From Gammaproteobacteria bacterium (GTDB lineage: Bacteria; Pseudomonadota; Gammaproteobacteria; Porifericomitales; Porifericomitaceae): 37,474 nucleotides of DNA. The notes under the pieces are model-generated. The model had not been told where the DNA came from. It searched no databases and saw nothing but the letters and a program-made list of their open reading frames with translations. The stretch spans positions 1 to 37,474 of the forward strand of contig JAPPPX010000039.1 of NCBI GenBank assembly GCA_028817305.1, written 5' to 3'. The position numbers and the translations under genes were made by a program. Of this stretch, positions 1 to 8,962 are shown piece by piece (position 1 is the first letter of the stretch; each line of letters starts with the position of its first letter).

Positions 1-131
1 CAATGACACGATGCCGGCGCGAGCCGGAACGGGGGCGGCGATTTCAATGTGAAATGAATTCCAAAAAAGCCGAGGTTGGCAATTTCTCAGCGCCAAGTCG
101 CCGCGCCATTTCCGCTGTCGGCGGGGCCGGA

Positions 132-998
132 TTAAGGCGCCTTTGCGGCAGCGCCATCGGTGCCGGCCCAGCCTCGCCGGTAGCCGGCCAGCAATTCAGC
201 GCGGTTGCTGAACAACCAGTCCGTCTCAAGTTGCCACTCCCGTTTGAAGCCGTTCTCCGAATCCACGAAGCCGGCGCCCACTTTAATGCCCTGCCGCCGC
301 AGGCGCAGGCGCAGGCGGCGCCCCAGCAGTAAAAAATGCCCGGCCATCCCACCGTAGCCGTGCGCCAAAACCTGGCGTGCGATATAGCGAGTGTTCGTCT
401 CGGCAACCAGCACCTTGCATTGCCGGGGCCAACAGCGCAACTGCGCCATCGTCTCCGGGTGCAATGCCAACAGGTGGAAGTCCCGCTCCGGCACCAATCC
501 CTGCAGGATTTTCCGCAGCTTGGCGTTGTAGCGCGGTTCGTAGGTCTGCCGCTTGACTTCGATCATAAAGTGCAGCCCTTCCCGGAAAGCGCCCAGGACC
601 TCTTCCAGAAACGGCACTTCCGGACAGCGCTGCCGCATCTCGGCCCGGCTCAGTTCTGCCGGGCGCAGGGATGCATCGCCCCAGATCCGTCCTCCGTCAG
701 CGTCGTGCAACACAACCGGGCAGCCGTCCCGGGTGAATTGCAGGTCCAGTTCTATTGCCCATACTCCGGCCTGCAGAGCACACTGAAACGCCTCCATGCT
801 GTTCTCTTTGATTTTGCGGTTGCCGTCGTGGCAACCCCGGTGCGCTACCAACTTGCAGACCCCTTGCAAAGGCGCTACGCCCCGTCGCCTGGGGATCCGG
901 GCATATGTCTCGGCGAGTAACCGTTCCAGCGCGTCCTGTATCGCCATTTGCTCATCATCCTCTATGATGCGAAGCGAGTCCAATCGGATCGCTTGCAT
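132..998 (-). CDS. Glycerophosphodiester phosphodiesterase family protein
   Basis: 288-residue protein of the GDPD family (TIM barrel), which hydrolyses glycerophosphodiesters to glycerol-3-phosphate and an alcohol. Visible family marks are the HRG motif near residue 54 followed by KENSMEAF, then the acidic ELDLQ strand and the VVLHD motif that supply the metal- and phosphate-binding residues. A later IEVK strand is also typical. No signal peptide is evident, so the protein is probably cytoplasmic. The start at 998 lacks a good ribosome binding site. An in-frame ATG at 947 is preceded by GAGG 11 bases upstream and would give a 271-residue protein, so the true start may be there. It is transcribed away from the fatty-acid operon and shares the upstream spacer with it. 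The family assignment is firm; the substrate is unknown. Confidence 0.85.
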   Translation of the reverse strand: MQAIRLDSLRIIEDDEQMAIQDALERLLAETYARIPRRRGVAPLQGVCKLVAHRGCHDGNRKIKENSMEAFQCALQAGVWAIELDLQFTRDGCPVVLHDADGGRIWGDASLRPAELSRAEMRQRCPEVPFLEEVLGAFREGLHFMIEVKRQTYEPRYNAKLRKILQGLVPERDFHLLALHPETMAQLRCWPRQCKVLVAETNTRYIARQVLAHGYGGMAGHFLLLGRRLRLRLRRQGIKVGAGFVDSENGFKREWQLETDWLFSNRAELLAGYRRGWAGTDGAAAKAP

Positions 999-1353
999 CG
1001 CAATGTGCCGGAGTAAGCGGTTGCTGCTGCATTTCTGTTGCCGTGTTGGCCTGGGCGCCGTTTGCTGCGTTGTTTATGGAGGCTGCCTGGGGCGCCTGCG
1101 CCAGGGAGTCGGGTCGGGAAGAGCCTGCCATGGACCCGTCGGATTTTTGACAAGAAACCGGGACAAAGGTAGCATCGGTACGGATGTGGCTCAGGTTGTC
1201 GGCGCTCGGCGCTTGCGTATGCGCCTGTCGCAGCCTTGCCGACATGGGGCACGGCGCGGAATCTTTTGGAATCGCCGCCATGGGCGGCGCTTTGCTGTGC
1301 AGCTGCCCTGGCACTGGAGGCCGCATCCCGAGTACAAGAGGGGAACTGAACGC
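999..1353. other. Intergenic control region between GDPD gene and rpmF
   Basis: No credible gene was found in these 355 bases. In many Gammaproteobacteria yceD (DUF177) precedes rpmF, but no such reading frame is present here. The stretch contains the candidate promoter at 1147-1175, which leaves a leader of roughly 170 bases before rpmF. A short dyad (CGCCGCC/GGCGGCG around an ATG) lies near 1276-1292. Confidence 0.6.
1147..1175 (+). promoter_or_regulatory. Candidate sigma-70 promoter of the rpmF-fab operon
   Basis: A perfect -35 box TTGACA (1147-1152) is followed after exactly 17 bases by TAGCAT (1170-1175, four of six consensus positions). It is the only good match upstream of rpmF and points into the operon. 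The leader would be about 170 bases long. Confidence 0.6.
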
Positions 1354-1575
1354 ATGGCCGTACAGAAAAGTCGCAAATCCAATTCGCGTCGGGGCATGAG
1401 GCGCTCGCACAACGCCCTGAAGGCGCCGACGCTAACGACGGATGCGCAAAGCGGAGAAATGCGCCTGCGCCACCATGTCGGCCCGCAGGGCAGCTACCGG
1501 GGGCGCCAGCTGCAATTGACGCGCAAGCGCAAGGACAAAGCGGAAGCGGAAGCGGAGGACACGGCGCAGGAGTGA
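1354..1575 (+). CDS. rpmF: 50S ribosomal protein L32
   Basis: 73-residue bL32 protein of the large ribosomal subunit. The N-terminus [19 protein letters not shown] and the later LRHHV...G.YRGR stretch match the family closely. There are no cysteines, so this is the zinc-free form seen in E. coli. It is longer than the usual 57 residues because of a charged, acidic C-terminal tail ([14 protein letters not shown]). The ATG at 1354 gives the canonical N-terminus. The stop codon overlaps the GTG start of plsX by the GTGA arrangement. rpmF directly before plsX and the fab genes is the classical gammaproteobacterial order and links ribosome production with membrane synthesis. Confidence 0.95.
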   Translation: MAVQKSRKSNSRRGMRRSHNALKAPTLTTDAQSGEMRLRHHVGPQGSYRGRQLQLTRKRKDKAEAEAEDTAQE

Positions 1576-2681
1576 CCGCCTCGCATACGACAGGGGCGGC
1601 GCCGGGCGCCGCGCCGGTAGCGGAGAGAACTGTATCCCCAGGCGCGCCCCCGGGATCGATCTGTATTTCGCTGGACGCCATGGGAGGAGATCACGCCCCC
1701 GCCGAAATCGTGCCGGCGGCCCTGCAGGCCTTGCGGAGACACCCGGAACTGCAATTGGTTTTGGTCGGGGTCGAGTCGGAGTTGCGGGAATTGCTGGGCC
1801 GGCACTCTGACTTTGGCGGGCGCCTCCGGCTCTTGCATGCCGCGGATCGGGTCGAGATGCAAGACCCTCCGTTACTGGCCCTGCGCAAGAAAAGGGACTC
1901 CTCCATGCGCATCGCCTTGCAATTAGTGCGTGACGGCGTCGCCGTCGCTTGCGTCAGCGCAGGCAACACCGGGGCGTTGGTGGCGCTGGCCTGCCGGTTG
2001 CTCAAGACTCTGCCCGGCATAGACCGCCCGGCGATCTGCGCCAGTCTGCCGGGTCCGCACAGCGATACCCAAATACTTGACTTAGGCGCCAATGTAGCCG
2101 TCAGTTCCGCACAACTTCTGCAATTTGCGTTGATGGGGGCGGAACTGGTCAGCGCCCTGCGGGGGGAATCGCGGCCGCGGGTCGCGTTGCTCAACATTGG
2201 CACGGAGGAGACCAAGGGCGGAGACCGCTTGCGCCAAGCCGCGGCGCTGTTGCAGGACAGCAACTTGAATTATGTCGGCTTCGCGGAGGGCGATGCCCTC
2301 TATAGCAGCGAGGTGGACGTGCTGGTCTGCGACGGGTTCAGCGGCAATGTAGCGCTCAAAGCCAGCGAGGGCGTGGTGCGCTTGCTGCGCGCCTGGGCCA
2401 GGGAGGCATTTTATGGCTCGCTGTACGGGCGGCTGGCAGGGGCGGTGGCTTGGCCAGTGCTTCGGCAACTGCGGCGGCGCTTCGACCCGGACCGCTATAA
2501 CGGCGCTCGCTTGCTGGGGCTGCGCGGCATCGTGATCAAAAGCCATGGCAGCGCCAACCGCCGTTCCTTTGGCCATGCCATAGACGAGGCGGTTGCGGAA
2601 GTGGCGCGCGACATCCCGGCACGAATTCGCAGCCGCCTGGAGCGGGTGCCGCGGGCGGCGCTCCCGGAGACCGCCCCTTGA
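1572..2681 (+). CDS. plsX: Phosphate acyltransferase PlsX
   Basis: 369 residues. PlsX converts acyl-ACP and phosphate to acyl-phosphate, the donor for PlsY in glycerolipid synthesis; it is a peripheral membrane enzyme. Recognisable parts are the N-terminal [11 protein letters not shown] signature at about residues 33-43, [39 protein letters not shown] and the [12 protein letters not shown] segment. The GTG start at 1572 overlaps the rpmF stop (GTGA) and adds about 28 Ala/Pro/Thr-rich residues before the usual start of homology. No other in-frame start precedes the signature, so the extension is probably real. The stop overlaps the TTG start of fabH. Confidence 0.95.
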   Translation: MTASHTTGAAPGAAPVAERTVSPGAPPGSICISLDAMGGDHAPAEIVPAALQALRRHPELQLVLVGVESELRELLGRHSDFGGRLRLLHAADRVEMQDPPLLALRKKRDSSMRIALQLVRDGVAVACVSAGNTGALVALACRLLKTLPGIDRPAICASLPGPHSDTQILDLGANVAVSSAQLLQFALMGAELVSALRGESRPRVALLNIGTEETKGGDRLRQAAALLQDSNLNYVGFAEGDALYSSEVDVLVCDGFSGNVALKASEGVVRLLRAWAREAFYGSLYGRLAGAVAWPVLRQLRRRFDPDRYNGARLLGLRGIVIKSHGSANRRSFGHAIDEAVAEVARDIPARIRSRLERVPRAALPETAP

Positions 2682-3637
2682 GCCTTTACTCCCGAATTGT
2701 GGGAACCGGCGGCTGCCTGCCGGCTCGGGTCATGACCAATGCCGAACTGGAGAGTATGCTGGACACTTCCGATACCTGGATCCGCGAGCGCACGGGCATC
2801 CGCCAGCGGCATATCGCTGGGGAAAAGGAAACGACCTGCGACCTCGCCGAGGCGGCGGCGCGGGAGGCGTTGGCGGCGGCGGGGGTGAAGGCGCAGGAGA
2901 TTGACTTGGTGCTAATCGCCACCGCTACCTCCGAGCGGGCCTTTCCCAGCACTGCCTGCCTGCTACAGGACCGGCTCGGCATTCGGGGCGCTCCGGCCTT
3001 CGATCTGCAAGCCGTGTGCAGCGGTTTTGTCTATGCCCTGACGGTAGCCGACAAATTCATCCGGGCGGGGGACTGCCGTACAGCCCTGGTGGCAGGGGCC
3101 GAGATCTTCTCGCGCTTGGTGGACTGGAGCGACCGTAGCACGTGTCCTCTGTTCGGAGACGGCGCCGGTGCGGTCGTATTGCGCGCCGACACGCAGGCGG
3201 GAATCTTTTACAGCCGCCTTTATGCCGACGGGAGCTACCATCGCCTGCTGTACGCCTCCGGCAACGGCTGCTCGAACGGCAACGAAAAGAGGCACATCCG
3301 CATGCAGGGCAGCGAAGTGTTCAAACTGGCGGTCAAGACGATGAGCCAGTCCTTGTTGGAGGCTCTGCGCGAGGGCGGCCTGGACAAGGGAGAGCTGGAC
3401 TGGCTGGTGCCGCACCAGGCAAACCGCCGCATCCTGCAGGCTGTCGCGCAGCGGATCGGCCTGGCCGACGAGCGGGTGATCAGCACGATCGAACGCCACG
3501 GGAATACTTCTGCCGCCTCGGTACCTCTGGCACTGGACAACGCCGTGCGCGGGGGACGCATCCGGGTCGGCGATCGCGTCGCCCTCAATGCCTTTGGCAG
3601 CGGCTTTACCTGGGGCTCCGTGTTGTTGCGCTACTGA
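2678..3637 (+). CDS. fabH: Beta-ketoacyl-ACP synthase III (KAS III)
   Basis: 319 residues, the usual length. FabH starts fatty-acid synthesis by condensing acetyl-CoA with malonyl-ACP in the cytoplasm. The catalytic triad is visible: Cys114 in AVCSGF, His246 in VPHQANRR and Asn276 in ERHGNTSAAS. The glycine-rich C-terminus (NAFGSGFTWGSVLLRY) is also typical. The start is an unusual TTG at 2678 overlapping the plsX stop as TTGA; it is chosen because it gives the normal N-terminus (YSRIVGTGGCLP). It sits between plsX and fabD as in E. coli. Confidence 0.95.
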   Translation: MSLYSRIVGTGGCLPARVMTNAELESMLDTSDTWIRERTGIRQRHIAGEKETTCDLAEAAAREALAAAGVKAQEIDLVLIATATSERAFPSTACLLQDRLGIRGAPAFDLQAVCSGFVYALTVADKFIRAGDCRTALVAGAEIFSRLVDWSDRSTCPLFGDGAGAVVLRADTQAGIFYSRLYADGSYHRLLYASGNGCSNGNEKRHIRMQGSEVFKLAVKTMSQSLLEALREGGLDKGELDWLVPHQANRRILQAVAQRIGLADERVISTIERHGNTSAASVPLALDNAVRGGRIRVGDRVALNAFGSGFTWGSVLLRY

Positions 3638-3657
3638 GCCGCCATGAACTTTGCCCC

Positions 3658-4593
3658 GTGAGTCTCGCTGTTGTTTTCCCAGGCCAGGGTTCGCAATCGG
3701 TGGGGATGCTGGCAGCCCTGGCCCGCCGTTACCCGTCGGTGCTGGAAACCTTTGCCGAAGCCAGTGCCCGCACCGGTTTGGACCTGTGGCGCCTGGCGCA
3801 ACAGGGGCCTGAGGAGGAACTCAATATCACCACGCACACCCAGCCGGCCCTGTTGGCCGGCGGCGTGGCCGTCTGGCGCTGTTGGCAGGAGCGCGGGGGG
3901 GCGCCCCCCGCCTACCTGGCCGGCCATAGTCTGGGGGAGTACACGGCCCTGGTCTGCGCCGGGGCACTGTCCTTTTCGGACGCGGCGGCCCTCGTGGCCG
4001 AGCGGGCGCACCTGATGCAAGAGGCAGTGCCGGCGGGCGCCGGCGCCATGACGGCGATTTTGGGCTTGCCAGAAGAGCGGATAGAAGAGATCTGCCGCCG
4101 GCCGGGCTTTCGGGATGTCGTGGCGCCGGCCAATTACAACGCGCCCGGACAGGTCGTGCTTTCCGGACAGGCCGAGTCCGTGGCAGAGGCCGCCGCCGCC
4201 GCTCGTGAGGTCGGCGCCCGGCGCACCCTGCGCCTGCCGGTGGGCGTTCCTTCGCATTGCCCGCTAATGCGGCCGGCGGCGGCCCGCCTTGCCCGCGTCT
4301 TGGAGGCGCAATCGTGGCTTCCGCCGCGGATCCCCGTGCTTCATAACGTGGACGCCGGGATCTGCGCCGACCCCGCCGCGTTGCCGGAGGCGTTAAGTAG
4401 CCAGCTGTACCTGCCGGTGCGCTGGACGGAGACGGTGCAACGGTTGGTGCGGCAGGGGGTGCAACGGGTACTGGAGTTCGGCCCGGGACGGGTGTTGGCC
4501 GGGCTATGCCGGCGAATTGACCGCCGTCTGGAAGTATTGTCGGTAGAGGACCCGGATTCTCTGGAGCGGGCCCTGGAGGCGGCGGGCGCATGA
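3658..4593 (+). CDS. fabD: Malonyl-CoA:ACP transacylase
   Basis: 311 residues. FabD moves malonyl from CoA to the ACP phosphopantetheine. The N-terminal AVVFPGQGSQSVGM motif, the nucleophile Ser91 in GHSLGEYTAL and the catalytic His200 in VPSHCPLM are present, as is the NYNAPGQVV(L)SG segment. The GTG at 3658 is chosen because it begins exactly where family members begin; the nearby ATG at 3644 is out of frame. It lies 20 bases after fabH and its stop overlaps the fabG start as ATGA, so these genes are one transcription unit. Confidence 0.95.
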   Translation: MSLAVVFPGQGSQSVGMLAALARRYPSVLETFAEASARTGLDLWRLAQQGPEEELNITTHTQPALLAGGVAVWRCWQERGGAPPAYLAGHSLGEYTALVCAGALSFSDAAALVAERAHLMQEAVPAGAGAMTAILGLPEERIEEICRRPGFRDVVAPANYNAPGQVVLSGQAESVAEAAAAAREVGARRTLRLPVGVPSHCPLMRPAAARLARVLEAQSWLPPRIPVLHNVDAGICADPAALPEALSSQLYLPVRWTETVQRLVRQGVQRVLEFGPGRVLAGLCRRIDRRLEVLSVEDPDSLERALEAAGA

Positions 4594-5345
4594 GCGGCGA
4601 GCAGTCGCTGGAGGGCAGGGTGGCCCTGGTGACCGGCGCGAGCCGGGGGATCGGCGCAGCAATTGCCGATGTCCTGGGACAGCGAGGGGCCCGGGTACTG
4701 GGCACGGCGACCAGCGCGGACGGAGTCGCGGCCATTCGCAAGCGCCTCCGGCAACGGAGTATCGCAGGCGACGCCCTGCTGTTGGATCTGGCCGAAGACG
4801 CATCGCTGGCCAAGTTCGGGCAGGCCCTGGCCCGGCTGGAGCCTGCCCCCGCCATCCTGGTCAACAATGCCGGCATCGTCCGCGACGGCCTGTTGCCGCG
4901 TTTGCAAGAAGAAAATTGGGAACGGGTGATCCGCGTCAACCTGGGCGGGGCGTACCGCCTCTGCCGCCTGTGCCTGCGCAGCATGCTGCGGGCTCGTTAT
5001 GGCCGCATCGTCAACATCTCCTCGGTGGTCGCCCATACCGGCAACCCGGGGCAAACGAATTACGTGGCGGCAAAAGCAGGTATAATCGGGTTCACGCGCT
5101 CGCTGGCGCGCGAAGTGGCCGGACGCGGGATCACTGTCAATGCCGTAGCCCCCGGTCTGATTCGCAGCGATATGACAGCGGCTCTGACCGAAGAACGGCA
5201 AACACAGAGCCTGCGTCAGATCCCCATGGGCCGCTGGGGGGAACCGGAGGAGGTCGCAGTTGCAGTCGCCTTTCTGGTTTCTGCGGACGCGGCCTACATC
5301 ACCGGCGAAACGATGAACGTGAATGGTGGAATGTCCATGAATTAG
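4590..5345 (+). CDS. fabG: 3-oxoacyl-ACP reductase
   Basis: 251 residues, short-chain dehydrogenase/reductase family. It reduces 3-oxoacyl-ACP with NADPH in the elongation cycle. The cofactor motif TGASRGIG (15-22), NNAG (92-95), the catalytic Ser145, Tyr158 and Lys162 (NISS, YVAAK) and the C-terminal GETMNVNGGM are all present. The ATG overlaps the fabD stop. Its position between fabD and acpP supports a housekeeping FabG rather than another SDR. It is followed by a 178-base spacer before acpP. Confidence 0.95.
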   Translation: MSGEQSLEGRVALVTGASRGIGAAIADVLGQRGARVLGTATSADGVAAIRKRLRQRSIAGDALLLDLAEDASLAKFGQALARLEPAPAILVNNAGIVRDGLLPRLQEENWERVIRVNLGGAYRLCRLCLRSMLRARYGRIVNISSVVAHTGNPGQTNYVAAKAGIIGFTRSLAREVAGRGITVNAVAPGLIRSDMTAALTEERQTQSLRQIPMGRWGEPEEVAVAVAFLVSADAAYITGETMNVNGGMSMN

Positions 5346-5437
5346 TGGGTTGAAGTGATACTTGTATCCAATTGATATTAATAAACTTTTTTATTCCAGG
5401 GGGAGCGGATTCCATCGCGATGCCAAAAATAGCGGGC

Positions 5438-5455
5438 GCCTTTGCCCGCAAAGGC
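5438..5455. promoter_or_regulatory. Perfect inverted repeat upstream of acpP (possible operator)
   Basis: GCCTTTGC and GCAAAGGC are perfect 8-base arms separated by CC (5438-5455). The repeat touches the candidate -35 element of the acpP promoter. Its tiny spacer suits a dimeric DNA-binding protein more than an RNA hairpin. No regulator can be named. Confidence 0.35.
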
Positions 5456-5483
5456 TTGCATGGCGTTAGCGATCCCGTACACT
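5456..5483 (+). promoter_or_regulatory. Candidate acpP promoter
   Basis: TTGCAT (5456-5461) and TACACT (5478-5483) are spaced by 16 bases, ahead of the acpP ribosome binding site GGGGAGG near 5508-5514. The match to sigma-70 consensus is moderate. A separate acpP promoter is reasonable because ACP is needed in large amounts; an AT-rich tract at about 5357-5396 lies just upstream. Confidence 0.4.
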
Positions 5484-5523
5484 TAGCGCACCGGATCGCA
5501 CACAAACGGGGAGGTGGCATCTC

Positions 5524-5784
5524 ATGAGCGGCGACATTGCGGAAAAGGTAAAGAAAATCATCGTGGAACAACTCGAGGTCAAACCGGAAGAGGTGACGCC
5601 CGAGGCCTGTTTCGACGATGACCTGGGGGCCGATTCCCTGTCCCAGACGGAATTGGTGATGGCCTTGGAAGACGAGTTCAAGATCGATATCCCGGACGAG
5701 GAGGCCGACAAAATACGCACCGTACAGCAAGCCATAGACTACATCCGCGAGCATGGGGGCCAGGACGCGGACGACAAGGATTAA
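5524..5784 (+). CDS. acpP: Acyl carrier protein
   Basis: 86-residue acidic carrier protein that holds growing acyl chains on a 4'-phosphopantetheine arm. The arm attaches to Ser38 in GADSL. The length and the pattern of acidic helices ([22 protein letters not shown]) are standard. The residues just after the DSL motif read SQTE, where most ACPs have DxVE; only the glutamate is kept. The C-terminal tail is very acidic (GGQDADDKD). It lies between fabG and fabF with its own spacer and promoter candidate. Confidence 0.96.
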   Translation: MSGDIAEKVKKIIVEQLEVKPEEVTPEACFDDDLGADSLSQTELVMALEDEFKIDIPDEEADKIRTVQQAIDYIREHGGQDADDKD

Positions 5785-5853
5785 GTCCGGGATGCGACAG
5801 GCAGAGATGGCGGCGTCCAGGCGGGCAGGGCGCCGATTTGCCAAGCGGCGATC

Positions 5854-7098
5854 ATGAGCGGGCGGCGGCGGGTCGCGATCACCGGTTTAGGGGCGATTAG
5901 CCCCTTCGGCAATAGCGTAGCCGAGACCTGGGAGGGAGTGCGCGAGGGGCGCAGTTGCATTCGGCCGCTGGCGAATTTCGATGCCTCGGGGCTGACGGTG
6001 CGTTTCGGCGGCGAAGTGCGCGACTTCGACATTGGCGATCACCTTCCACGACGGCAGGCACGGGGGCTTTCCCTCTTCGCGCAATACGGGTTGGCAGCTG
6101 GAGTCCAGGCGGCGGCCGACGCCGGTCTGCGGATTGCCGAATCCGAGTCGCACCGGGTCGGAGTGGCCATTGGCTCCGGAATCGGCGGTTTGGAGAACAT
6201 CGAGAAGACGGTGGCGCGCTACCTGGAGGCCGGACAGCGCAAGATCTCTCCCTATTACGTCCCCGGCAACATTATCAACATGGTTTCCGGCTCTCTGGCC
6301 ATATTTCTGGGCGCCCGCGGGTCGAATTTCTCCTTGGTCAGCGCCTGCGCCACGGGGGCGCACAACATCGGCATATCCGCCCGCTTGATCCAGTCCGGAG
6401 AGGCGGACGCGATGCTGGCGGGGGGGTGCGAGATGGCCACTTGTCCCACCGGAGTCGGCGGTTTTGCCTCGGCCCGGGCCTTGTCCACCCGCAACGACGC
6501 GCCGGCGGCGGCGAGCCGCCCCTGGGATCGAGACCGGGACGGCTTCGTCATCGGCGACGGGGCCGGGGTAGTAGTGCTTGAAGAATACCAGCGCGCCCGG
6601 CGGCGGGGCGCAAACATCTACGCCGAACTGGCTGGCTACGGAACCAGCGCCGATGCCTACCACATGACCTCCCCCCTCCCGGACGGCGCCGGTATGTTCC
6701 ATTGCATGCGCCAGGCTCTGGAGGACGCTGGCCTGGCCCCGGAGCGGGTCGGCTACATCAATGCGCACGCCACCTCCACGTCCCTGGGCGACCCCATCGA
6801 AAGCAAGGCAATCGAACGGCTGTTTGGCGACCATGCCTTCCGGCTAGCGGTCAGTTCGACCAAGTCCATGACCGGCCATATGCTGGGCGCAGCAGGCGGG
6901 ATAGAGTCTATCGTCTCCGTGTTGGCCCTGCAGCAGGGGGTGGTGCCGCCTACCATCAACCTTGAGAACGCAGCCCCGGATTGCCGGTTGGACTACGTGC
7001 CCGGCGCGGCTCGCAAACTGAAATACGATGTCGCCATGTCGAATTCCTTCGGCTTTGGCGGCACCAATGTAAGCCTGGTCTTCCGGCGCCCGCACTGA
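5854..7098 (+). CDS. fabF: Beta-ketoacyl-ACP synthase II (KAS II)
   Basis: 414 residues. It condenses malonyl-ACP with longer acyl-ACPs, including the step that raises cis-vaccenate. The active-site Cys165 in SACATG, His305 in [12 protein letters not shown], Lys337 in SSTKSMTGH and His342 are visible, as is the C-terminal NSFGFGGTN. The ATG at 5854 gives a normal N-terminus ([16 protein letters not shown]). It follows acpP by 69 bases and precedes pabC, the E. coli order. The NAHAT form replaces the commoner NAHGT but keeps the histidine. Confidence 0.95.
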   Translation: MSGRRRVAITGLGAISPFGNSVAETWEGVREGRSCIRPLANFDASGLTVRFGGEVRDFDIGDHLPRRQARGLSLFAQYGLAAGVQAAADAGLRIAESESHRVGVAIGSGIGGLENIEKTVARYLEAGQRKISPYYVPGNIINMVSGSLAIFLGARGSNFSLVSACATGAHNIGISARLIQSGEADAMLAGGCEMATCPTGVGGFASARALSTRNDAPAAASRPWDRDRDGFVIGDGAGVVVLEEYQRARRRGANIYAELAGYGTSADAYHMTSPLPDGAGMFHCMRQALEDAGLAPERVGYINAHATSTSLGDPIESKAIERLFGDHAFRLAVSSTKSMTGHMLGAAGGIESIVSVLALQQGVVPPTINLENAAPDCRLDYVPGAARKLKYDVAMSNSFGFGGTNVSLVFRRPH

Positions 7099-7115
7099 GA
7101 ACTGCGGCAAGGGCG

Positions 7116-7955
7116 GTGCGCACGGTACCGGCAGCGGTCCTGGTGGACGGCGAGCCCGGCGCCCCGGATGCCCGGGATCGCGGCCTGCACTACGGCGATG
7201 GCCTGTTCGAGACCTTCGCGGTGCGCGCCGGCAAGCCGCTGTGCTGGGAACGGCATATGCGGCGGTTGGCGCGGGGCGGGCGCCGCCTGCGTCTGGCCGT
7301 ACCAGACGCGGAACTGCTATGGCGGGAGGCATCGCGCCTGTGCGCCGGCGCGGAGCGTGCCGTGCTCAAATTGATTCTGACCCGAGGGGCGGGACAGCGA
7401 GGATACCGTCCTCCCGCGGCGGCGCGGCCCTGTCGCATCATGCTCTGCTATCCCTGGCGCGCGCCGCCGCAGGAGCACTTGGCATCGGGGATCGCGGCGC
7501 GTGTCTGCGAGACCCGCCTGGCTGCGCAACCGCGCACCGCCGGGCTCAAGCATCTGAACCGCCTGGAACAGGTTCTGGCGCAACAGGAATGGGACGATCC
7601 GCGGGTCCCCGAGGGAATCATGCTGGATAGCCGCGGCCGGCCCGTGGCGGGCACCATGAGCAATTTGTTCGCGATCCGCGGCAACCTGCTGCTGACCCCG
7701 GATTTGGCTCTCCATGGGGTGGCCGGCATCGTCCGCGAGATGCTCCTGGAACTGGCGCCCGGCTGCGGTTTGCAACCGCGTGTCGGTGCGTTGCAACTGC
7801 AGGAATTGCAAGCCGCGGAAGAGTCCTTTGTGTGCAACTCCCTGTTCGGCCTGTGGCCACTGCGTTGCATTGACGGCCATCCTGTCCCTCTGGGCCCGGC
7901 GGTCCGCCGGTTGCGCGGCGAGCTACTGGCAAAAAATGCGATAATGCCGCAATGA
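7116..7955 (+). CDS. pabC: 4-amino-4-deoxychorismate lyase
   Basis: 279 residues, PLP-dependent class IV aminotransferase fold. PabC releases pyruvate from aminodeoxychorismate to give p-aminobenzoate for folate. The DRGLHYGDGLFETF segment and the PLP lysine, Lys145 in TAGLKHLNRLEQVLA, are diagnostic; the later LDSRGRPVAGTMSNLFAI segment is also typical. The GTG at 7116 is chosen because it lies just after the fabF stop and shortly before the start of homology. A second in-frame GTG at 7143 is possible. The stop overlaps the mltG start as ATGA. Branched-chain aminotransferases share the fold, but gene order and size favour PabC. Confidence 0.9.
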   Translation: MRTVPAAVLVDGEPGAPDARDRGLHYGDGLFETFAVRAGKPLCWERHMRRLARGGRRLRLAVPDAELLWREASRLCAGAERAVLKLILTRGAGQRGYRPPAAARPCRIMLCYPWRAPPQEHLASGIAARVCETRLAAQPRTAGLKHLNRLEQVLAQQEWDDPRVPEGIMLDSRGRPVAGTMSNLFAIRGNLLLTPDLALHGVAGIVREMLLELAPGCGLQPRVGALQLQELQAAEESFVCNSLFGLWPLRCIDGHPVPLGPAVRRLRGELLAKNAIMPQ

Positions 7956-8962
7956 TGCAGAGATGCATTGCCCTATTCGGCCTTGCCATACTGGTGGGAC
8001 TGCCCATCGCCGTCCTCTGGCTGCAACAGGCGATCCGGGAGGAAATGACTACCCCCAATACGTTGGAGGCGCCTGTGCAGTACACGGTGGCGCCAGGGAG
8101 CGGGTTGCGGCAAGTGGCGCAGGACCTGCACGGGAACGGATTGCTGCGCCATCCTCGCTACTGGACCCTGGCCGTGCTTTGGCGCCGGCAGCAGGAGCAG
8201 TTGCAGGCCGGAGAGTACCGTTTCCTGCCGGCGGCCACACCCGCCGAGGTGCTGGAGCAGCTAGTGCGCGGTCGCGTAATGCTGCATACGGTCACCATCC
8301 CGGAGAGCTGGACCTTCCGGCGCATGATGCAGGAATTGCGGCGTCATCCGTCGTTGCGCCAGACCCTGGCCGGGAGCAGCGAAGCGGAGATCATGGCGGC
8401 CCTGGGTACGCCTGAGCGGGCACCGGAAGGCATGTTTTTCCCGGACACTTACCATTTCCCCAAAGGCACCTCCGAACTCAGCATCCTGCGCCTGGCGCAC
8501 CGGAAAATGCAGCAGGTGTTGGCCGAAGAATGGGAGCAGCGGGCGCCGGAACTGCCCTACGCATCCGCCTACGAGGCTTTGATCCTTGCCTCGGTCATTG
8601 ACAAGGAAACCGGGCTTGCCAGCGAGCGCGCGCGCATCGCCGGGGTATTCGTCCGCCGCCTGCAGCGCGGCATGCGCCTGCAGGCGGATCCCACTGTCAT
8701 CTACGCTTTGGGCGAAGACTTCCAGCCGCCGCTGCGCCGCGCCGCCCTGAAGATTGACACGCCTTTCAACACCTACCGGCACTCGGGATTGCCCCCCACT
8801 CCGATTTCGCTGCCTTCCCGTGCCGCCATCCACGCCGCTCTGCACCCGGAAGAGGGAGAGGCGCTGTACTTCGTCGCCAACGGCGACGGCGGCCACCATT
8901 TTTCCGCGACCCTGCGGGAGCACAACCGCATCCGGCAGCTCCTGCGCCGGCAGCGGCCGTGA
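7952..8962 (+). CDS. mltG: Endolytic peptidoglycan transglycosylase MltG (YceG)
   Basis: 336 residues. MltG cuts nascent glycan strands and is thought to end their elongation. One N-terminal membrane segment (about residues 7-24) anchors a periplasmic domain. A LysM-like part is followed by the YceG catalytic domain with Glu219 in ASVIDKETG, equivalent to E. coli Glu218, plus the QADPTVIYALG and NTYRHSGLPPTPI motifs. The C-terminus HHFSATLREHN is standard. ATG at 7952 overlaps the pabC stop and its own stop overlaps the tmk GTG, giving tight coupling. Confidence 0.95.
   Translation: MMQRCIALFGLAILVGLPIAVLWLQQAIREEMTTPNTLEAPVQYTVAPGSGLRQVAQDLHGNGLLRHPRYWTLAVLWRRQQEQLQAGEYRFLPAATPAEVLEQLVRGRVMLHTVTIPESWTFRRMMQELRRHPSLRQTLAGSSEAEIMAALGTPERAPEGMFFPDTYHFPKGTSELSILRLAHRKMQQVLAEEWEQRAPELPYASAYEALILASVIDKETGLASERARIAGVFVRRLQRGMRLQADPTVIYALGEDFQPPLRRAALKIDTPFNTYRHSGLPPTPISLPSRAAIHAALHPEEGEALYFVANGDGGHHFSATLREHNRIRQLLRRQRP

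Noticed and set aside
1-131. Hairpin CCGGC-GCGA-GCCGG at 14-27 as terminator of the GDPD gene
   Set aside because: It lies over 100 bases beyond the stop codon, is short and has no T-run on the minus strand, so it was not listed as a feature.
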